Position numbers and translations under genes: made by a program. Below the pieces are notes generated by a model that did not search any database, was not told the DNA's origin, and was given only the letters and a program-made list of their open reading frames with translations. A stretch of 64,000 bases of DNA from Microbacterium karelineae (GTDB taxonomy: Bacteria > Actinomycetota > Actinomycetes > Actinomycetales > Microbacteriaceae): NCBI RefSeq assembly GCF_009745985.1, contig NZ_WFIX01000171.1, positions 124,001-188,000 on the forward strand. Direction: 5' to 3'. How positions within the stretch are numbered: the stretch's first letter is position 1; every line of letters begins with the position of its first letter. This document shows positions 37,823 through 46,620 of the stretch, in pieces.

Positions 37823-37866
37823 AATCCCCGGTCAGAACTTCTTTTCAGAGGTTCTGACCGGGGATT
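37823..37866 (+). terminator. Hairpin terminator of tRNA-Ser
   Basis: AATCCCCGGTCAGAAC at 37823-37838 pairs perfectly with GTTCTGACCGGGGATT at 37851-37866 across a 12-base loop, starting four bases after the tRNA CCA. It ends in TT only, but position and strength make a terminator role clear. Confidence 0.88.
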
Positions 37867-37954
37867 TCGCGTTGCGTGGAGCCTTCCGGGTATCGCCTAT
37901 CAGACGAAGTGCGGGGCCCCGCCCTCCCTCCGCCGCGGCCGCCGATGTATACTT

Positions 37955-37968
37955 TGACTGATCAGTCA
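37955..37968. promoter_or_regulatory. TetR autoregulatory operator
   Basis: TGACTGATCAGTCA is a perfect 14-bp palindrome lying between a TATACT-like -10 sequence (about 37947) and the GTG start at 37987 of a TetR-family gene. This is the usual site of autorepression. Confidence 0.8.
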
Positions 37969-37986
37969 GTTAATGAATGGGGCGAC

Positions 37987-38589
37987 GTGGCACGAAGACG
38001 CGATCCGGAGATGTCGGCGCGGCGACGCGCCGACATCGCGCGAGCGGCCGGCGAGCTCATCGGTCTGCGGGGATACGAGGCCACGACCGTGGCTCAGATC
38101 GCCGCGAGCGCCGGCGTGAGCTCGGCGACGGTCTTCTACTACTTCCCTGACAAGGCATCGGTGTTCCGTGCCGTCTTCGAGACGGATCTCCCCGCCGTGG
38201 AGCGCCTGATCGCCGAGCATCGTGGCGCGACCGACCCCGTCGACGGGATCCTCGGCATCATCACGTCGATGGCGGCGGAGTCGACGCTTCCCGGGGCGCA
38301 CGGCATCATGGTCGAGCTGCTCCGGCGCATCGATCAGGATCCGGCCCTCGCCTCGACGGTGGCCGCTACGGATGCCGTCGTTCGAGAGGGCCTGTCCGAC
38401 CTGATCCGACGTGGCATCGCGCACGGAACGATCGAACCTGATCTGGACCCTGCCGCCACCGCGGGTTGGATGCAGGCCATCGTCGACGCCGCGTTCCTGC
38501 ACGCGATCCCTGAGCCGCTGCTGAGCGCACAGGTGCGCCGCACGGTGTCGGCATACCTTCGCCCCTCGTCGACGGAACAGGAACGCTGA
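37987..38589 (+). CDS. TetR/AcrR-family transcriptional regulator
   Basis: A 200-residue regulator with the TetR N-terminal helix-turn-helix RADIARAAGELIGLRGYEAT, VAQIAASAGVSSATVFYYFP (residues about 38-57, recognition helix) and a helical ligand-binding domain. The GTG at 37987 is chosen because it places the HTH at residue 15 and lies after the palindrome; an upstream ATG would include the operator in the coding region. The stop overlaps the next ATG (TGATG), so the membrane protein gene downstream is its likely target or partner. Confidence 0.87.
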   Translation: MARRRDPEMSARRRADIARAAGELIGLRGYEATTVAQIAASAGVSSATVFYYFPDKASVFRAVFETDLPAVERLIAEHRGATDPVDGILGIITSMAAESTLPGAHGIMVELLRRIDQDPALASTVAATDAVVREGLSDLIRRGIAHGTIEPDLDPAATAGWMQAIVDAAFLHAIPEPLLSAQVRRTVSAYLRPSSTEQER

Positions 38590-39266
38590 TGCATGACGAA
38601 GCCGTGACCGTCACCGTCCCCGCGCGATGGCGTGGAGGCCTCGTCGCGATCCTCACGGTGGTCGGCTTCGGATCGGCCTTCGCCGTCGGCCCGCTGGTCG
38701 ACTGGCTCATCGGCCGGATCGACAGCGCGCCGGGCGTGCTGCGTCTCGCCGCGGAGCTTCCGCTGTGGGCCGCGATCCCGATCCTCACGGTGGTGGGCGC
38801 CGTTGCAGGGTTCCTTCTCGCCGAGGCATGGCGCGAGGACAGCGCCCGCGTACGCGTCGACCGCGAGACGACCACCGTGACACACCGCAAGACCAGCGTC
38901 CGACTCGCTCGCGACGAGGTCGCGGCGATCTACACGGATCGCGGGGAGCTCGTCCTGACGGGCGAGAACACCGAGGAGCTGCTGCGCGTGAAGGCCGACG
39001 AGACGATGCACTCCCGACTCCGCGAGGCCTTCACCGGCCGCGACTGGCCCTGGCTCGGCGCAGCAGATCCGCATGACGCTGACTTCGCCCCGTGGGTGGA
39101 CCACAGCGACGATCTGTCCGCGCGGGAACACGACCTGATGCGCGCACGCCATCGCGCGCTCAGCGACGGTCGCGCGGGAGCAGCCGCCGATGCGGGCGAC
39201 GCGCTGCGCGAACTCGGCATCGTGGTCCGAGACCGCAGTCAGGGGCAGCAGTACCGACGCCGCTGA
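38589..39266 (+). CDS. YqeB-like membrane protein
   Basis: A 225-residue protein with two membrane helices in the first 85 residues (GGLVAILTVVGFGSAFAVGP and WAAIPILTVVGAVAGFLLAE), then a cytosolic part with SARVRVDRETTTVTHRKTSVRL and VAAIYTDRGELVLTG that looks like a PH-type beta domain, and a helical tail. This layout matches the Bacillus YqeB family, function unknown. Translation is coupled to the TetR gene by TGATG. Confidence 0.75.
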   Translation: MHDEAVTVTVPARWRGGLVAILTVVGFGSAFAVGPLVDWLIGRIDSAPGVLRLAAELPLWAAIPILTVVGAVAGFLLAEAWREDSARVRVDRETTTVTHRKTSVRLARDEVAAIYTDRGELVLTGENTEELLRVKADETMHSRLREAFTGRDWPWLGAADPHDADFAPWVDHSDDLSAREHDLMRARHRALSDGRAGAAADAGDALRELGIVVRDRSQGQQYRRR

Positions 39267-39351
39267 CGCCGCGCCGGTGGTCTCGTCGACAGCATTCGGA
39301 ACCTCCTCCCTCACCTCCTGCCCGGGGGTGCGTCGTTGCGCCGCGCGCGGG

Positions 39352-40869
39352 TCAGGCCAGCGCCAGCTCCACCGTCGCGAAGGCGTGGGGCGGGAGCGTC
39401 ACGATGAGGATCCCGTCGCGGATCTCGGCGTCGAGGGGGCGCGGGGCGACGCGGTCCGGCGCATCGGCGTCGTTGAACGCGTCGGCGCCGTCGCCCGTGA
39501 GCACGCGCGCCCGGGCGACCCGCGCCTCGCGGCCCCGCAGGTCGACCGTGACGGTGCACTCCTCGTCGGTGGCGACGTTCGTCAGGGAGACCAGGGCCGT
39601 GTCGTCCTTGGCCGATGCCGACATCGACACGAGGTCGAGGTCCTTCTTGCCGACGGTGCGCGTCGGCGTCTCGGTGAGATGCGTCGTCAGCTGGAGTGCG
39701 TCCTGGTGCCCCTTGTTCATCTCGAACACGTGATACGTCGGGGTCAGCACGAGCTTCTCGCCGTCGGTGAGCACCATCGCCTGCAGCACGTTCACCGTCT
39801 GGGCGATGTTCGCCATCGAGATGCGGCGCGCGTGGCGGTGGAAGATGTCGAAGTGGATCCCCGCAACGAGCGCGTCGCGCACCGTGTTCTGCTGGAAGAG
39901 GAAGCCGGGGTTCGTCCCCTCCTCCACGTTCCACCAGGTGCCCCACTCGTCGCAGATGAGGCCCATGCGGTCGTGCGGATCGTAGGAGTCCATGACCGCG
40001 ACGTGGCCGCGGATGACGCGGTCGATCGCCGCCGCGTGCGCCATCGTCGCGTAGTGCTGCTCGTCGGTGAACCGCGTCGCGTCTTCGGAGTTGATGCCGG
40101 ATCCGGAGTGCGTGTAGTAGTGGAACGTCACGGCCTCATACGGCAGGTCGCCGCCCGCCATGCACCCCGCGCAGTCGGCCGCGGCGCTCATGAGCGCGCG
40201 GGTCCAATCGAGGTCGTCGTCGGCGGCGCCGGCCGCGATCCGCGTCACCCTGTTCTCGCCGTGCCCGCGCGAGAAGTGCCCGTAGCGGCGTGCCTCGTTC
40301 GCATAGTACTCGGCCGTCATGTTGCCGCCGCAGCCCCACGGCTCGTTGCCGATGCCCCAGAAGGGCACATCCCAGGGCTCGTCGCGCCCGTTCGCGCGAC
40401 GCAGGCGCGCCATCGGGCTGTCGTCGCCGCGCGTGAGGTACTCGACCCACTCCGCCATCTCCCGCACAGTGCCGCTGCCGGCGTTCCCGTTGACGTACGC
40501 ATCGGCGCCGAGCATCTCGCACAGGTCCATGAACTCGTGCGTGCCGAAGTGGTTGTTCTCGACGACGTCGCCCCAGTTGGTGTTCGCGATGCGGGGGCGC
40601 TCCTCGCGCGGGCCGACGCCGTCGCGCCAGTGGTAGGTGTCGGCGAAGCATCCACCGGGCCAGCGCAGGTTCGGGACGTTCAGGGCGCGCAGGGCCTCGA
40701 CGATGTCGCTGCGGATGCCGCGGACGTTCGGGATCTCCGAGTCCTCCCCCACCCAGAACCCGTCGTAGATGCACCGGCCGAGGTGCTCGGCGAAGTGCCC
40801 GTAGATGTGCCGGCTGATGCGGTGGCCGGTGATGTCGAGGTCGACGACGGCGTGGGCCGTGGCGGTCAT
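39352..40869 (-). CDS. Alpha-L-arabinofuranosidase (GH51)
   Basis: A 505-residue intracellular enzyme without signal peptide. RWPGGCFADTYHW precedes the active site; the acid/base is Glu176 in GIGNEPWGCGG and the nucleophile Glu308 in LICDEWGTWW, both in GH51 order. The C-terminal beta sandwich follows from residue about 385. It removes arabinose from arabino-oligosaccharides of arabinan, arabinoxylan or arabinogalactan. The ATG at 40869 overlaps the oxidoreductase stop (40866). Third gene of a ThuA-Gfo/Idh-GH51 operon opposite a LacI-type regulator. Confidence 0.95.
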   Translation of the reverse strand: MTATAHAVVDLDITGHRISRHIYGHFAEHLGRCIYDGFWVGEDSEIPNVRGIRSDIVEALRALNVPNLRWPGGCFADTYHWRDGVGPREERPRIANTNWGDVVENNHFGTHEFMDLCEMLGADAYVNGNAGSGTVREMAEWVEYLTRGDDSPMARLRRANGRDEPWDVPFWGIGNEPWGCGGNMTAEYYANEARRYGHFSRGHGENRVTRIAAGAADDDLDWTRALMSAAADCAGCMAGGDLPYEAVTFHYYTHSGSGINSEDATRFTDEQHYATMAHAAAIDRVIRGHVAVMDSYDPHDRMGLICDEWGTWWNVEEGTNPGFLFQQNTVRDALVAGIHFDIFHRHARRISMANIAQTVNVLQAMVLTDGEKLVLTPTYHVFEMNKGHQDALQLTTHLTETPTRTVGKKDLDLVSMSASAKDDTALVSLTNVATDEECTVTVDLRGREARVARARVLTGDGADAFNDADAPDRVAPRPLDAEIRDGILIVTLPPHAFATVELALA

Positions 40870-41954
40870 GCGGTCCTCCAGGATCCGAGGGGAGTGAACG
40901 GGACGACGGACGGCCGGTCGGGCGCCGTCGTGAGGTCGATGCGGCGGCCGCCGCGGGCGGACTCGGCGAGAGCGGTCATGATCTCGAGGACGTGCAGGGC
41001 GATCTCGCCGCTCGCGCGGCCGGACCCCGTGCGGAGGTGGTCGATCACGCCGATGCCGCGGCCGGCGCCCTCGTAGCCGGCGCGCTCCTCGACGGGCGAC
41101 CACTCGCGGTCGCCGGGGGGGCGCACGCGCACCTCGCCGTCGAAGCGGTTGGGATCCGGCACCGACAGCGTGCCCGTCTCACCGTGGATCTCGAGCGGCG
41201 CCGCCTGCGTGCCGGCCGCGTCGAAGCTGAAGGTGACGGTCGACACGGCGCCGCCGACGTGCTCGAGCACTCCCGTGACGTGCGTGTCGATCTCGACCGG
41301 GATCGTCTCGCCCGCACGCGGGCCGGATCCGATGGTGCGGGTCGCGCGCGGCCTGGACGAGGCGCCGCTCACGCGCGCGACGGGCCCGAGCAGGTGCACG
41401 AGGGTCGTCAGGTAGTACGGCCCCATGTCGAGCAGCGGCCCGCCGCCCTCGCGATAGTAGAAGTCGGGGTGCGGGTGCCAGGCCTCGTGACCCGGCGCGA
41501 CCCACGTGGCGACGGCCGAGACGGGGCGGCCGATCCCGCCGCCTTCGACGACGGCGCGCGCCGTCTGCACCCCCGTCCCGAGGACCGTGTCGGGGGCGGA
41601 TCCGACCCAGCGTCCGCCGGCCTTCGCGAGCACGCGCCGCGCGTCCGGCATCGTCGCCGCGAGCGGCTTCTCACCGAAGACGTCGCGGCCCGCGGCGAGC
41701 GCCGCGAGAGCGATCTCGGCGTGCGCCGCGGGGATCGTGAGGTTGATCACGGTCTCGACGGCGGGATCCGCGACGAGCTCGTCGACGGACAGCGCCCGGC
41801 ATCCGGGGATCCGCTCCGCGACGGCCTCGGCGCGCGCGTGATCGAGGTCGGCGGCCGCGACGATGCGCACCGCCGGATGCGTCTGGAGCGTGCCGAGGTA
41901 CTGCTCGGAGATGACCCCGAGGCCGACTATGCCGATTCCGTGCGGCTCGCCCAC
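40866..41954 (-). CDS. Gfo/Idh/MocA-family oxidoreductase
   Basis: A 362-residue NAD(P)-dependent sugar or sugar-alcohol dehydrogenase. The nucleotide site is IGIVGLGVISEQYLG at residues 6-20, the EKP motif FGEKPLAATM lies near 95-104, and GGGPLLDMGPYYLTTLVHLLG forms the conserved central strand. GTG start at 41954 is preceded by GAGAGGGG; the longer frame upstream overlaps the ThuA gene. It overlaps the ThuA coding region by 28 bp, which implies reinitiation. Probable function is sugar interconversion together with ThuA. Confidence 0.87.
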   Translation of the reverse strand: MGEPHGIGIVGLGVISEQYLGTLQTHPAVRIVAAADLDHARAEAVAERIPGCRALSVDELVADPAVETVINLTIPAAHAEIALAALAAGRDVFGEKPLAATMPDARRVLAKAGGRWVGSAPDTVLGTGVQTARAVVEGGGIGRPVSAVATWVAPGHEAWHPHPDFYYREGGGPLLDMGPYYLTTLVHLLGPVARVSGASSRPRATRTIGSGPRAGETIPVEIDTHVTGVLEHVGGAVSTVTFSFDAAGTQAAPLEIHGETGTLSVPDPNRFDGEVRVRPPGDREWSPVEERAGYEGAGRGIGVIDHLRTGSGRASGEIALHVLEIMTALAESARGGRRIDLTTAPDRPSVVPFTPLGSWRTA

Positions 41955-42634
41955 AGCAGTCCCCTCTCGATGATCGTGCGGACGCTGTCGTCGCGCAGCA
42001 CGGCCGGCTCGTGGCCCGGCGTCGCGACGAACACGCGACCGCGGCCCCAGCTCCTGGTCCACACGGCGGGGGACGTGATCGGCCGGTGCCACGGGTGGTA
42101 CGGCCGGACGGGGTGCGTCGTCGTCGCGAGCACGTCGTTGAGGTCGTCGGTCAGCACCCAGTACTGCTCGGTGTCGAGGGCGAAGTCGTCGATGTCCGCG
42201 GTGATCTCGTGGCCGCGCCCGAGCTCGGTGATGTCGATCGTGTGCGGGAGGAAGTTGTCGGCCTCGCCGCCGGCGCGCTCGTCGGGGTGCTTCGACGGGT
42301 GCGTCGCGAACTGGCCGCCCACGAGCTGCAGGTAGTCGGAGTTCGCGCGGTACGAGTCGGCGATGCCGCCGTGCCAGCCCGCGAGCCCCGTCCCCGCCTC
42401 GACGGCGGCACGCAGCCCGGTCACGGCCTCGCGCGAGATCTCGGACATCGTCACGCTCTGCAGGATGAGATCGGTGCGCGCCATCTCGCCGGCGTCGGCG
42501 TAGATCTCGTTCGACTCCTCGACGCGCACCTCGAAGCCCTGCGCGGCGAGGAACGGGAGGAACAGCTCGGTGGCCTCGACGGGGTGGTGGCCGTCCCAGC
42601 CGCCCCGGACGACGAGGGCGCGGCGCGCACTCAT
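41927..42634 (-). CDS. ThuA-domain (trehalose utilisation-like) protein
   Basis: A 235-residue flavodoxin-like/class I glutamine amidotransferase-like protein of the ThuA family. GGWDGHHPVEATE is the N-terminal motif, GTGLAGWHGGIADSYR holds the conserved HGG, and GRGRVFVATPGHEPAVLRDD the typical PGH near the C-terminus. ThuA acts on trehalose-related disaccharides together with ThuB, a Gfo/Idh oxidoreductase; the same pair is adjacent here. ATG 42634 has GGAG upstream. First gene of the operon facing the LacI gene. Confidence 0.9.
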   Translation of the reverse strand: MSARRALVVRGGWDGHHPVEATELFLPFLAAQGFEVRVEESNEIYADAGEMARTDLILQSVTMSEISREAVTGLRAAVEAGTGLAGWHGGIADSYRANSDYLQLVGGQFATHPSKHPDERAGGEADNFLPHTIDITELGRGHEITADIDDFALDTEQYWVLTDDLNDVLATTTHPVRPYHPWHRPITSPAVWTRSWGRGRVFVATPGHEPAVLRDDSVRTIIERGLLWASRTESA

Positions 42635-42751
42635 GTTCGGTCTCCTGCGTGCTCGGTCATCGGATCCGTCGTCATCGACCTGCTCCTTCGCGTCGTCGGG
42701 CATGGCCACCGCGCAGAAGCCTCCCACCGCTCGCTCGCGTTCGGTGCACAC

Positions 42752-42761
42752 TTTGCGCAAA
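42752..42761. promoter_or_regulatory. LacI-type operator between divergent genes
   Basis: TTTGCGCAAA is a perfect palindrome with the central CpG typical of LacI-family operators, 9 bp before the regulator ATG at 42770 and 118 bp before ThuA. It suits autorepression and control of the sugar operon. Confidence 0.65.
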
Positions 42762-42769
42762 ATGGATCC

Positions 42770-43789
42770 ATGACGTCGACGCCGCGCATCACCCTCACAG
42801 CCGTCGCCGCGCACGCAGGCGTGAGCGTCGCGACGGCCTCGCGCGCCCTGCGTGCGCGCGGGGAGATGCGGGCCGAGACCCGCGCACGGGTGCTGCGGTC
42901 GGCCGCCGAGCTCGGCTACCGGGCCACGGGCGCGCACCCGGGTCGGCCGCGCGGCGGCACCTCGCGTATCTTCGATCTGGTCCTCGGCCATTTCCACGGC
43001 CCCTACGCGGACGAGATCGTGGCCGGCGCGCGCACGACGGCGTCGGAACTCGGCTACGACGTGACGCTCACGTCGGAGCGCGACGATCCGGCCGACGACT
43101 GGCCGGAGCGGATCCGCTCGCGCGGCTCGGCGGGCATCGTGCTCGGCCTCATCATGCCGACGAGCCCGCAGATCGCGCGGATGGAGCGGGCGGGGATCCC
43201 GATCGTGCTCATGGAGCCGCCGTCGGAGAGCATCGTCCCGCTTCCGAGCGTGCGGACGACCGACAGCGACGGCGGTGCGGCCGCGGCGCGGCACCTCATC
43301 GCGCGCGGGGCGGGCCGGTTCGTCGTGATCGGCGGCTGGCCGTCGTATCGATACGGGCGGGCGCGCGTCGAGGGCTTCACGCGGGCCCTCGAGGAGGCCG
43401 CGCCCGACGCGCCGCGCGCGATCACCCGCGCGGAGTGGAACGCCTGGGACGCGCGCCGCGCCTGCGCCAGGGCGCTCGCGGAGCTCGGCGGGGACGGGCC
43501 CGTCGGCGTGTTCGCGTGCTCCGACGAGATGGCGGCCGGGGCGTATCGCGCGATCCAGGACGCCGGTCTGCGGATCCCGCACGACGTGCTCGTCGTCGGC
43601 TTCGACGATGTGCGCGGGGCGCGGTGGCTGCACCCGCCGCTCACGACGATCCGGCAGCCGATCCGCGAGATGGCCTCATCCGCCGTGCGCACCCTCGCGC
43701 GCGCCGCGGCCGGCAACGATCCGGGCGGCGAGGCGATCGTGATGCCGACGGAGCTCGTCGAGCGCGGATCCACGCAGCGGCGCGGGTGA
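42770..43789 (+). CDS. LacI-family transcriptional regulator of sugar operon
   Basis: A 339-residue regulator. The HTH is LTAVAAHAGVSVATASRALRARG (residues 8-30) with the hinge helix near 50, followed by a periplasmic-binding-like effector domain (VLGHFHGPYADEIVAGARTT) and DVLVVGFDDVRGARWLHPPL, TTIRQPIREMASSAVRTL in the C-terminal lobe. Divergent from ThuA-Gfo/Idh-GH51, it should sense an arabinose- or disaccharide-derived ligand. A palindrome at 42752 is the likely operator. Its stop is five bases before the convergent dehydrogenase stop. Confidence 0.93.
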   Translation: MTSTPRITLTAVAAHAGVSVATASRALRARGEMRAETRARVLRSAAELGYRATGAHPGRPRGGTSRIFDLVLGHFHGPYADEIVAGARTTASELGYDVTLTSERDDPADDWPERIRSRGSAGIVLGLIMPTSPQIARMERAGIPIVLMEPPSESIVPLPSVRTTDSDGGAAAARHLIARGAGRFVVIGGWPSYRYGRARVEGFTRALEEAAPDAPRAITRAEWNAWDARRACARALAELGGDGPVGVFACSDEMAAGAYRAIQDAGLRIPHDVLVVGFDDVRGARWLHPPLTTIRQPIREMASSAVRTLARAAAGNDPGGEAIVMPTELVERGSTQRRG

Positions 43790-43794
43790 GGGGC

Positions 43795-45225
43795 TCACGC
43801 GAGCGACGTCATGACGTGCTTCACGCGGGTGTAGTCCTCGAACCCGTAGATCGAGAGGTCCTTGCCGTACCCGGAGTGCTTGAATCCGCCGTGCGGCATA
43901 TCCGAGACGAACGGGAGGTGCGCGTTGATCCAGACGCAGCCGAAGTCCAGGTCGCGCGACCAGCGCATGGCGCGAGGATGGTCCCGCGTCCACACCGAGG
44001 CAGCGAGCGCATATGGCACGCCGTTCGCGAGCGCGAGCGCCTCCTCCCCGGCAGAGAACCGCTGCACGGTGAGCACAGGGCCGAAGATCTCCTGCTGCAC
44101 GATCTCGTCCTCTTGCCTCACCCCCGAGACGATCGTCGGCGCGTAGTACCACCCACGCTGTCCGACCCGCGAACCGCCCGTCTCGACGCGCGCATGGGCG
44201 GGCAGGCGGTCGACGAAGCCCTGCACGCGCGCGAGCTGCTCTGCGCTGTTGAGCGGGCCGTAGAACGCGTCGGGCCCGGGACCCGTCGTGGCATGATCGC
44301 GCGCCCTGGCAACGAGGCGAGTGAGGAGGTTGTCGTGCACGGAGTCGTGCACGATGACGCGCGTGGCGGCGGTGCAGTCCTGACCGGCGTTGAAGAAGGC
44401 AGCGGCGGCGATCCCCTCAGCGGCCGCGTCCAGGTCCGCGTCGCTGAACACGACAGCGGGCGCCTTGCCGCCGAGCTCGAGGTGCACCCGCTTGAGCTGA
44501 GCGGCGGCGGATCCTGCGACCTCCATCCCGGCGCGTACGGACCCGGTGATCGCCACGAGCTGCGGGGCGACGTGGTCGACCAACGCGGCGCCCGTCGAGC
44601 GGTCCCCGAGGACGATGTTGAGCACGCCTGCGGGCAGGTGATCGGCGGCCAGCTCTCCGAGGCGCGCCGTCGTCAGCGGCGTGGATTCCGCAGGCTTGAG
44701 CACGACCGTGTTGCCCGCCGCGATCGCGGGCGCGATCTTCCAGATCGCCATGTTCAGCGGGTAGTTCCACGGGGTGATCTGCCCGACGACGCCGATCGGC
44801 TCCCGGCGCACGAACGACGTGAATCCTTCGGCGTACTCGGCTGCCGCTCGACCGTCGAGCTCACGCGCGGCGCCCGCGAAGAAGCGCAGCTGATCGACGG
44901 ACTGCGCGATCTCGTCGGTCACGAGCGTCGCTCGCGGCTTCCCCGTGTCCTGCGACTCCAGATCGGCGAACTCGTCGGCGTGCGCCTCGAGCGCGTCCGC
45001 CAAGCGGAGCAGAGCGAGCTGGCGCGCCGCCGGCGTGGACGTGCGCCATCCGCGGAATGCATCGGAGGCGGCCCGATACGCGGCATCGACCTCGCTCGCC
45101 GGCGAGACCGGCGACTGGCCGTACACCTCCTCGGTGACCGGGTCGACGAGATCGATGGTGTCGCCCGCCGAGTGGACCGGACGTCCCCCGATGATGTTCT
45201 GCGGTCGGCTCGGATCCATGCTCAT
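43795..45225 (-). CDS. Aminobutyraldehyde dehydrogenase-like ALDH
   Basis: A 476-residue aldehyde dehydrogenase. ITPWNYPLNMAIWKIAPAIA is the NAD-binding start, VHLELGGKAPAVVFSDADLD holds the general base Glu, and FFNAGQDCTAATRVIVHDS the catalytic Cys. The best match by eye is gamma-aminobutyraldehyde/aminoaldehyde dehydrogenase (PatD/ProrA type). It is the last gene of the long amine operon and is ATGA-coupled to the aminotransferase. In a diamine pathway it would turn an aminoaldehyde from the FAD oxidase into an omega-amino acid. Confidence 0.9.
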   Translation of the reverse strand: MSMDPSRPQNIIGGRPVHSAGDTIDLVDPVTEEVYGQSPVSPASEVDAAYRAASDAFRGWRTSTPAARQLALLRLADALEAHADEFADLESQDTGKPRATLVTDEIAQSVDQLRFFAGAARELDGRAAAEYAEGFTSFVRREPIGVVGQITPWNYPLNMAIWKIAPAIAAGNTVVLKPAESTPLTTARLGELAADHLPAGVLNIVLGDRSTGAALVDHVAPQLVAITGSVRAGMEVAGSAAAQLKRVHLELGGKAPAVVFSDADLDAAAEGIAAAAFFNAGQDCTAATRVIVHDSVHDNLLTRLVARARDHATTGPGPDAFYGPLNSAEQLARVQGFVDRLPAHARVETGGSRVGQRGWYYAPTIVSGVRQEDEIVQQEIFGPVLTVQRFSAGEEALALANGVPYALAASVWTRDHPRAMRWSRDLDFGCVWINAHLPFVSDMPHGGFKHSGYGKDLSIYGFEDYTRVKHVMTSLA

Positions 45226-46601
45226 CGCACCCCGGGGAGATGCGCATCGGCCGCGAACAGCGCATCGTCGATGATGTCCAGACCACGGTCGAGATCCTGC
45301 TCGGAGATGACGAGGGGCGGTGCCACGTGGATGCGGTTGACGTGCGTGAACGGCCAGAGGCCGGCTTCTCGGCAGGCCGCCGCGACGGCGGCGACCGGTG
45401 CTGCCGCGTCGCCCGACGCGTCGAACGGGACCAGCGGATCGCGGGTCTCACGGTCACGCACCAGTTCGATGGCCCAGAACAGGCCCCGCCCGCGGATGTC
45501 ACCGACGCTGGGGTGTCGATCCGCGATGCGGTGCAGGCGCGGCTCGACCACCCGCTCCCCGAGGTCGCGGACGCGCGCGAGGATCCCGTCTCGTTCGACC
45601 ACGTCGAAGGTCGCCACACCAGCGGCGCACGCGAGCGGATGGCCCGAGTAGGTCAGACCGCCGGGGAACGGGATCGTGTCGAAATGCGCCGCGATGCGCT
45701 CGGAGATCACGACGCCGCCGAGCGGCACGTAGCCGGAGTTCACGCCCTTAGCGAACGTGATGAGGTCGGGCTCGACGTCGAAGGCGTGGAAGGCGAACCA
45801 CTCGCCGACGCGCCCGAAGCCGACCATGACCTCGTCGGCGATGAAGACGATGCCGTGGGTGTCGCAGAGGGCGCGCACGCCGGCGAGGTATCCCGGCGGC
45901 GGCACGAGCACACCGTTGGTCCCCACGATCGTCTCGATGATGATCGCGCCGATCGTGGACGCGCCCTCGAGGATGATCGTCTGCTCCAGGTGCTCGAGCG
46001 CGCGGCGCGTCTCCTCATCGGGAGACGACGCGTGAAACGGCGACCGGTACGGGTACGGTCCGAAGAAGTGCACGACGGAGCCGTCTGCGGGCTCATTCGG
46101 CCAGCGCCGCGGATCCCCTGTGAGGGAGATCGCCGTCGACGTGCTGCCGTGATAGCTGCGGTACATCGACAGGACCTTTCGCCTGCCCGTGACGAGCCGT
46201 GCCAGCCTCACGGCGTTCTCGTTCGCGTCGGCACCGCCGTTGGTGAAGAACACCTTCGAGAATCCGGAGCCCGCGACGCCCGCGATGCGGCGTGCGAGCT
46301 CACCTCGGACGTCGTTCGCCATCGACGGCTGGATCGTCGCAAGCTGCCCGGCCTGCCGCTGAATCGCGGCGACGAGGTCCGGATGCTGGTGGCCGAGATT
46401 GAGGTTCACCAGCTGGGAGGAGAAGTCGAGGTAGCGATTGCCGCGGTGGTCCCAGAATGTCGCTCCCTCGCCGCCCGCGACCGGAAGCGGATCGATGAGC
46501 GCCTGCGCGCTCCAGGAGTGAAACACGTGTGCGCGGTCGTCCGCGCGCACCCTCGTATCCGCGTCGAGATCGGTGCCCGGCCGTGATGTCGTGTCTGCCA
46601 T
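45222..46601 (-). CDS. Class III omega-amino acid aminotransferase
   Basis: A 459-residue PLP-dependent aminotransferase. FTNGGADANENAVRLAR (phosphate cup), SYHGSTSTAISLTGDPRRWP, IADEVMVGFGRVGEWFAF (Asp to ring N) and ITFAKGVNSGYVPLGGVV with the Schiff-base Lys mark the class. Members include beta-alanine/omega-amino acid:pyruvate and polyamine transaminases. Coupled to MmsA upstream (19 bp) and to the aldehyde dehydrogenase downstream (ATGA). Together with MmsA it could convert beta-alanine to malonate semialdehyde and then acetyl-CoA; the substrate is inferred from this context only. Confidence 0.92.
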   Translation of the reverse strand: MADTTSRPGTDLDADTRVRADDRAHVFHSWSAQALIDPLPVAGGEGATFWDHRGNRYLDFSSQLVNLNLGHQHPDLVAAIQRQAGQLATIQPSMANDVRGELARRIAGVAGSGFSKVFFTNGGADANENAVRLARLVTGRRKVLSMYRSYHGSTSTAISLTGDPRRWPNEPADGSVVHFFGPYPYRSPFHASSPDEETRRALEHLEQTIILEGASTIGAIIIETIVGTNGVLVPPPGYLAGVRALCDTHGIVFIADEVMVGFGRVGEWFAFHAFDVEPDLITFAKGVNSGYVPLGGVVISERIAAHFDTIPFPGGLTYSGHPLACAAGVATFDVVERDGILARVRDLGERVVEPRLHRIADRHPSVGDIRGRGLFWAIELVRDRETRDPLVPFDASGDAAAPVAAVAAACREAGLWPFTHVNRIHVAPPLVISEQDLDRGLDIIDDALFAADAHLPGVR

Positions 46602-46620
46602 GGGAGTCGTCCTTCCGGGA

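Noticed and set aside
42762-42769. ATG at 42762 as start of the LacI-family gene.
   Set aside because: It is out of frame with the helix-turn-helix; ATG 42770 is in frame.
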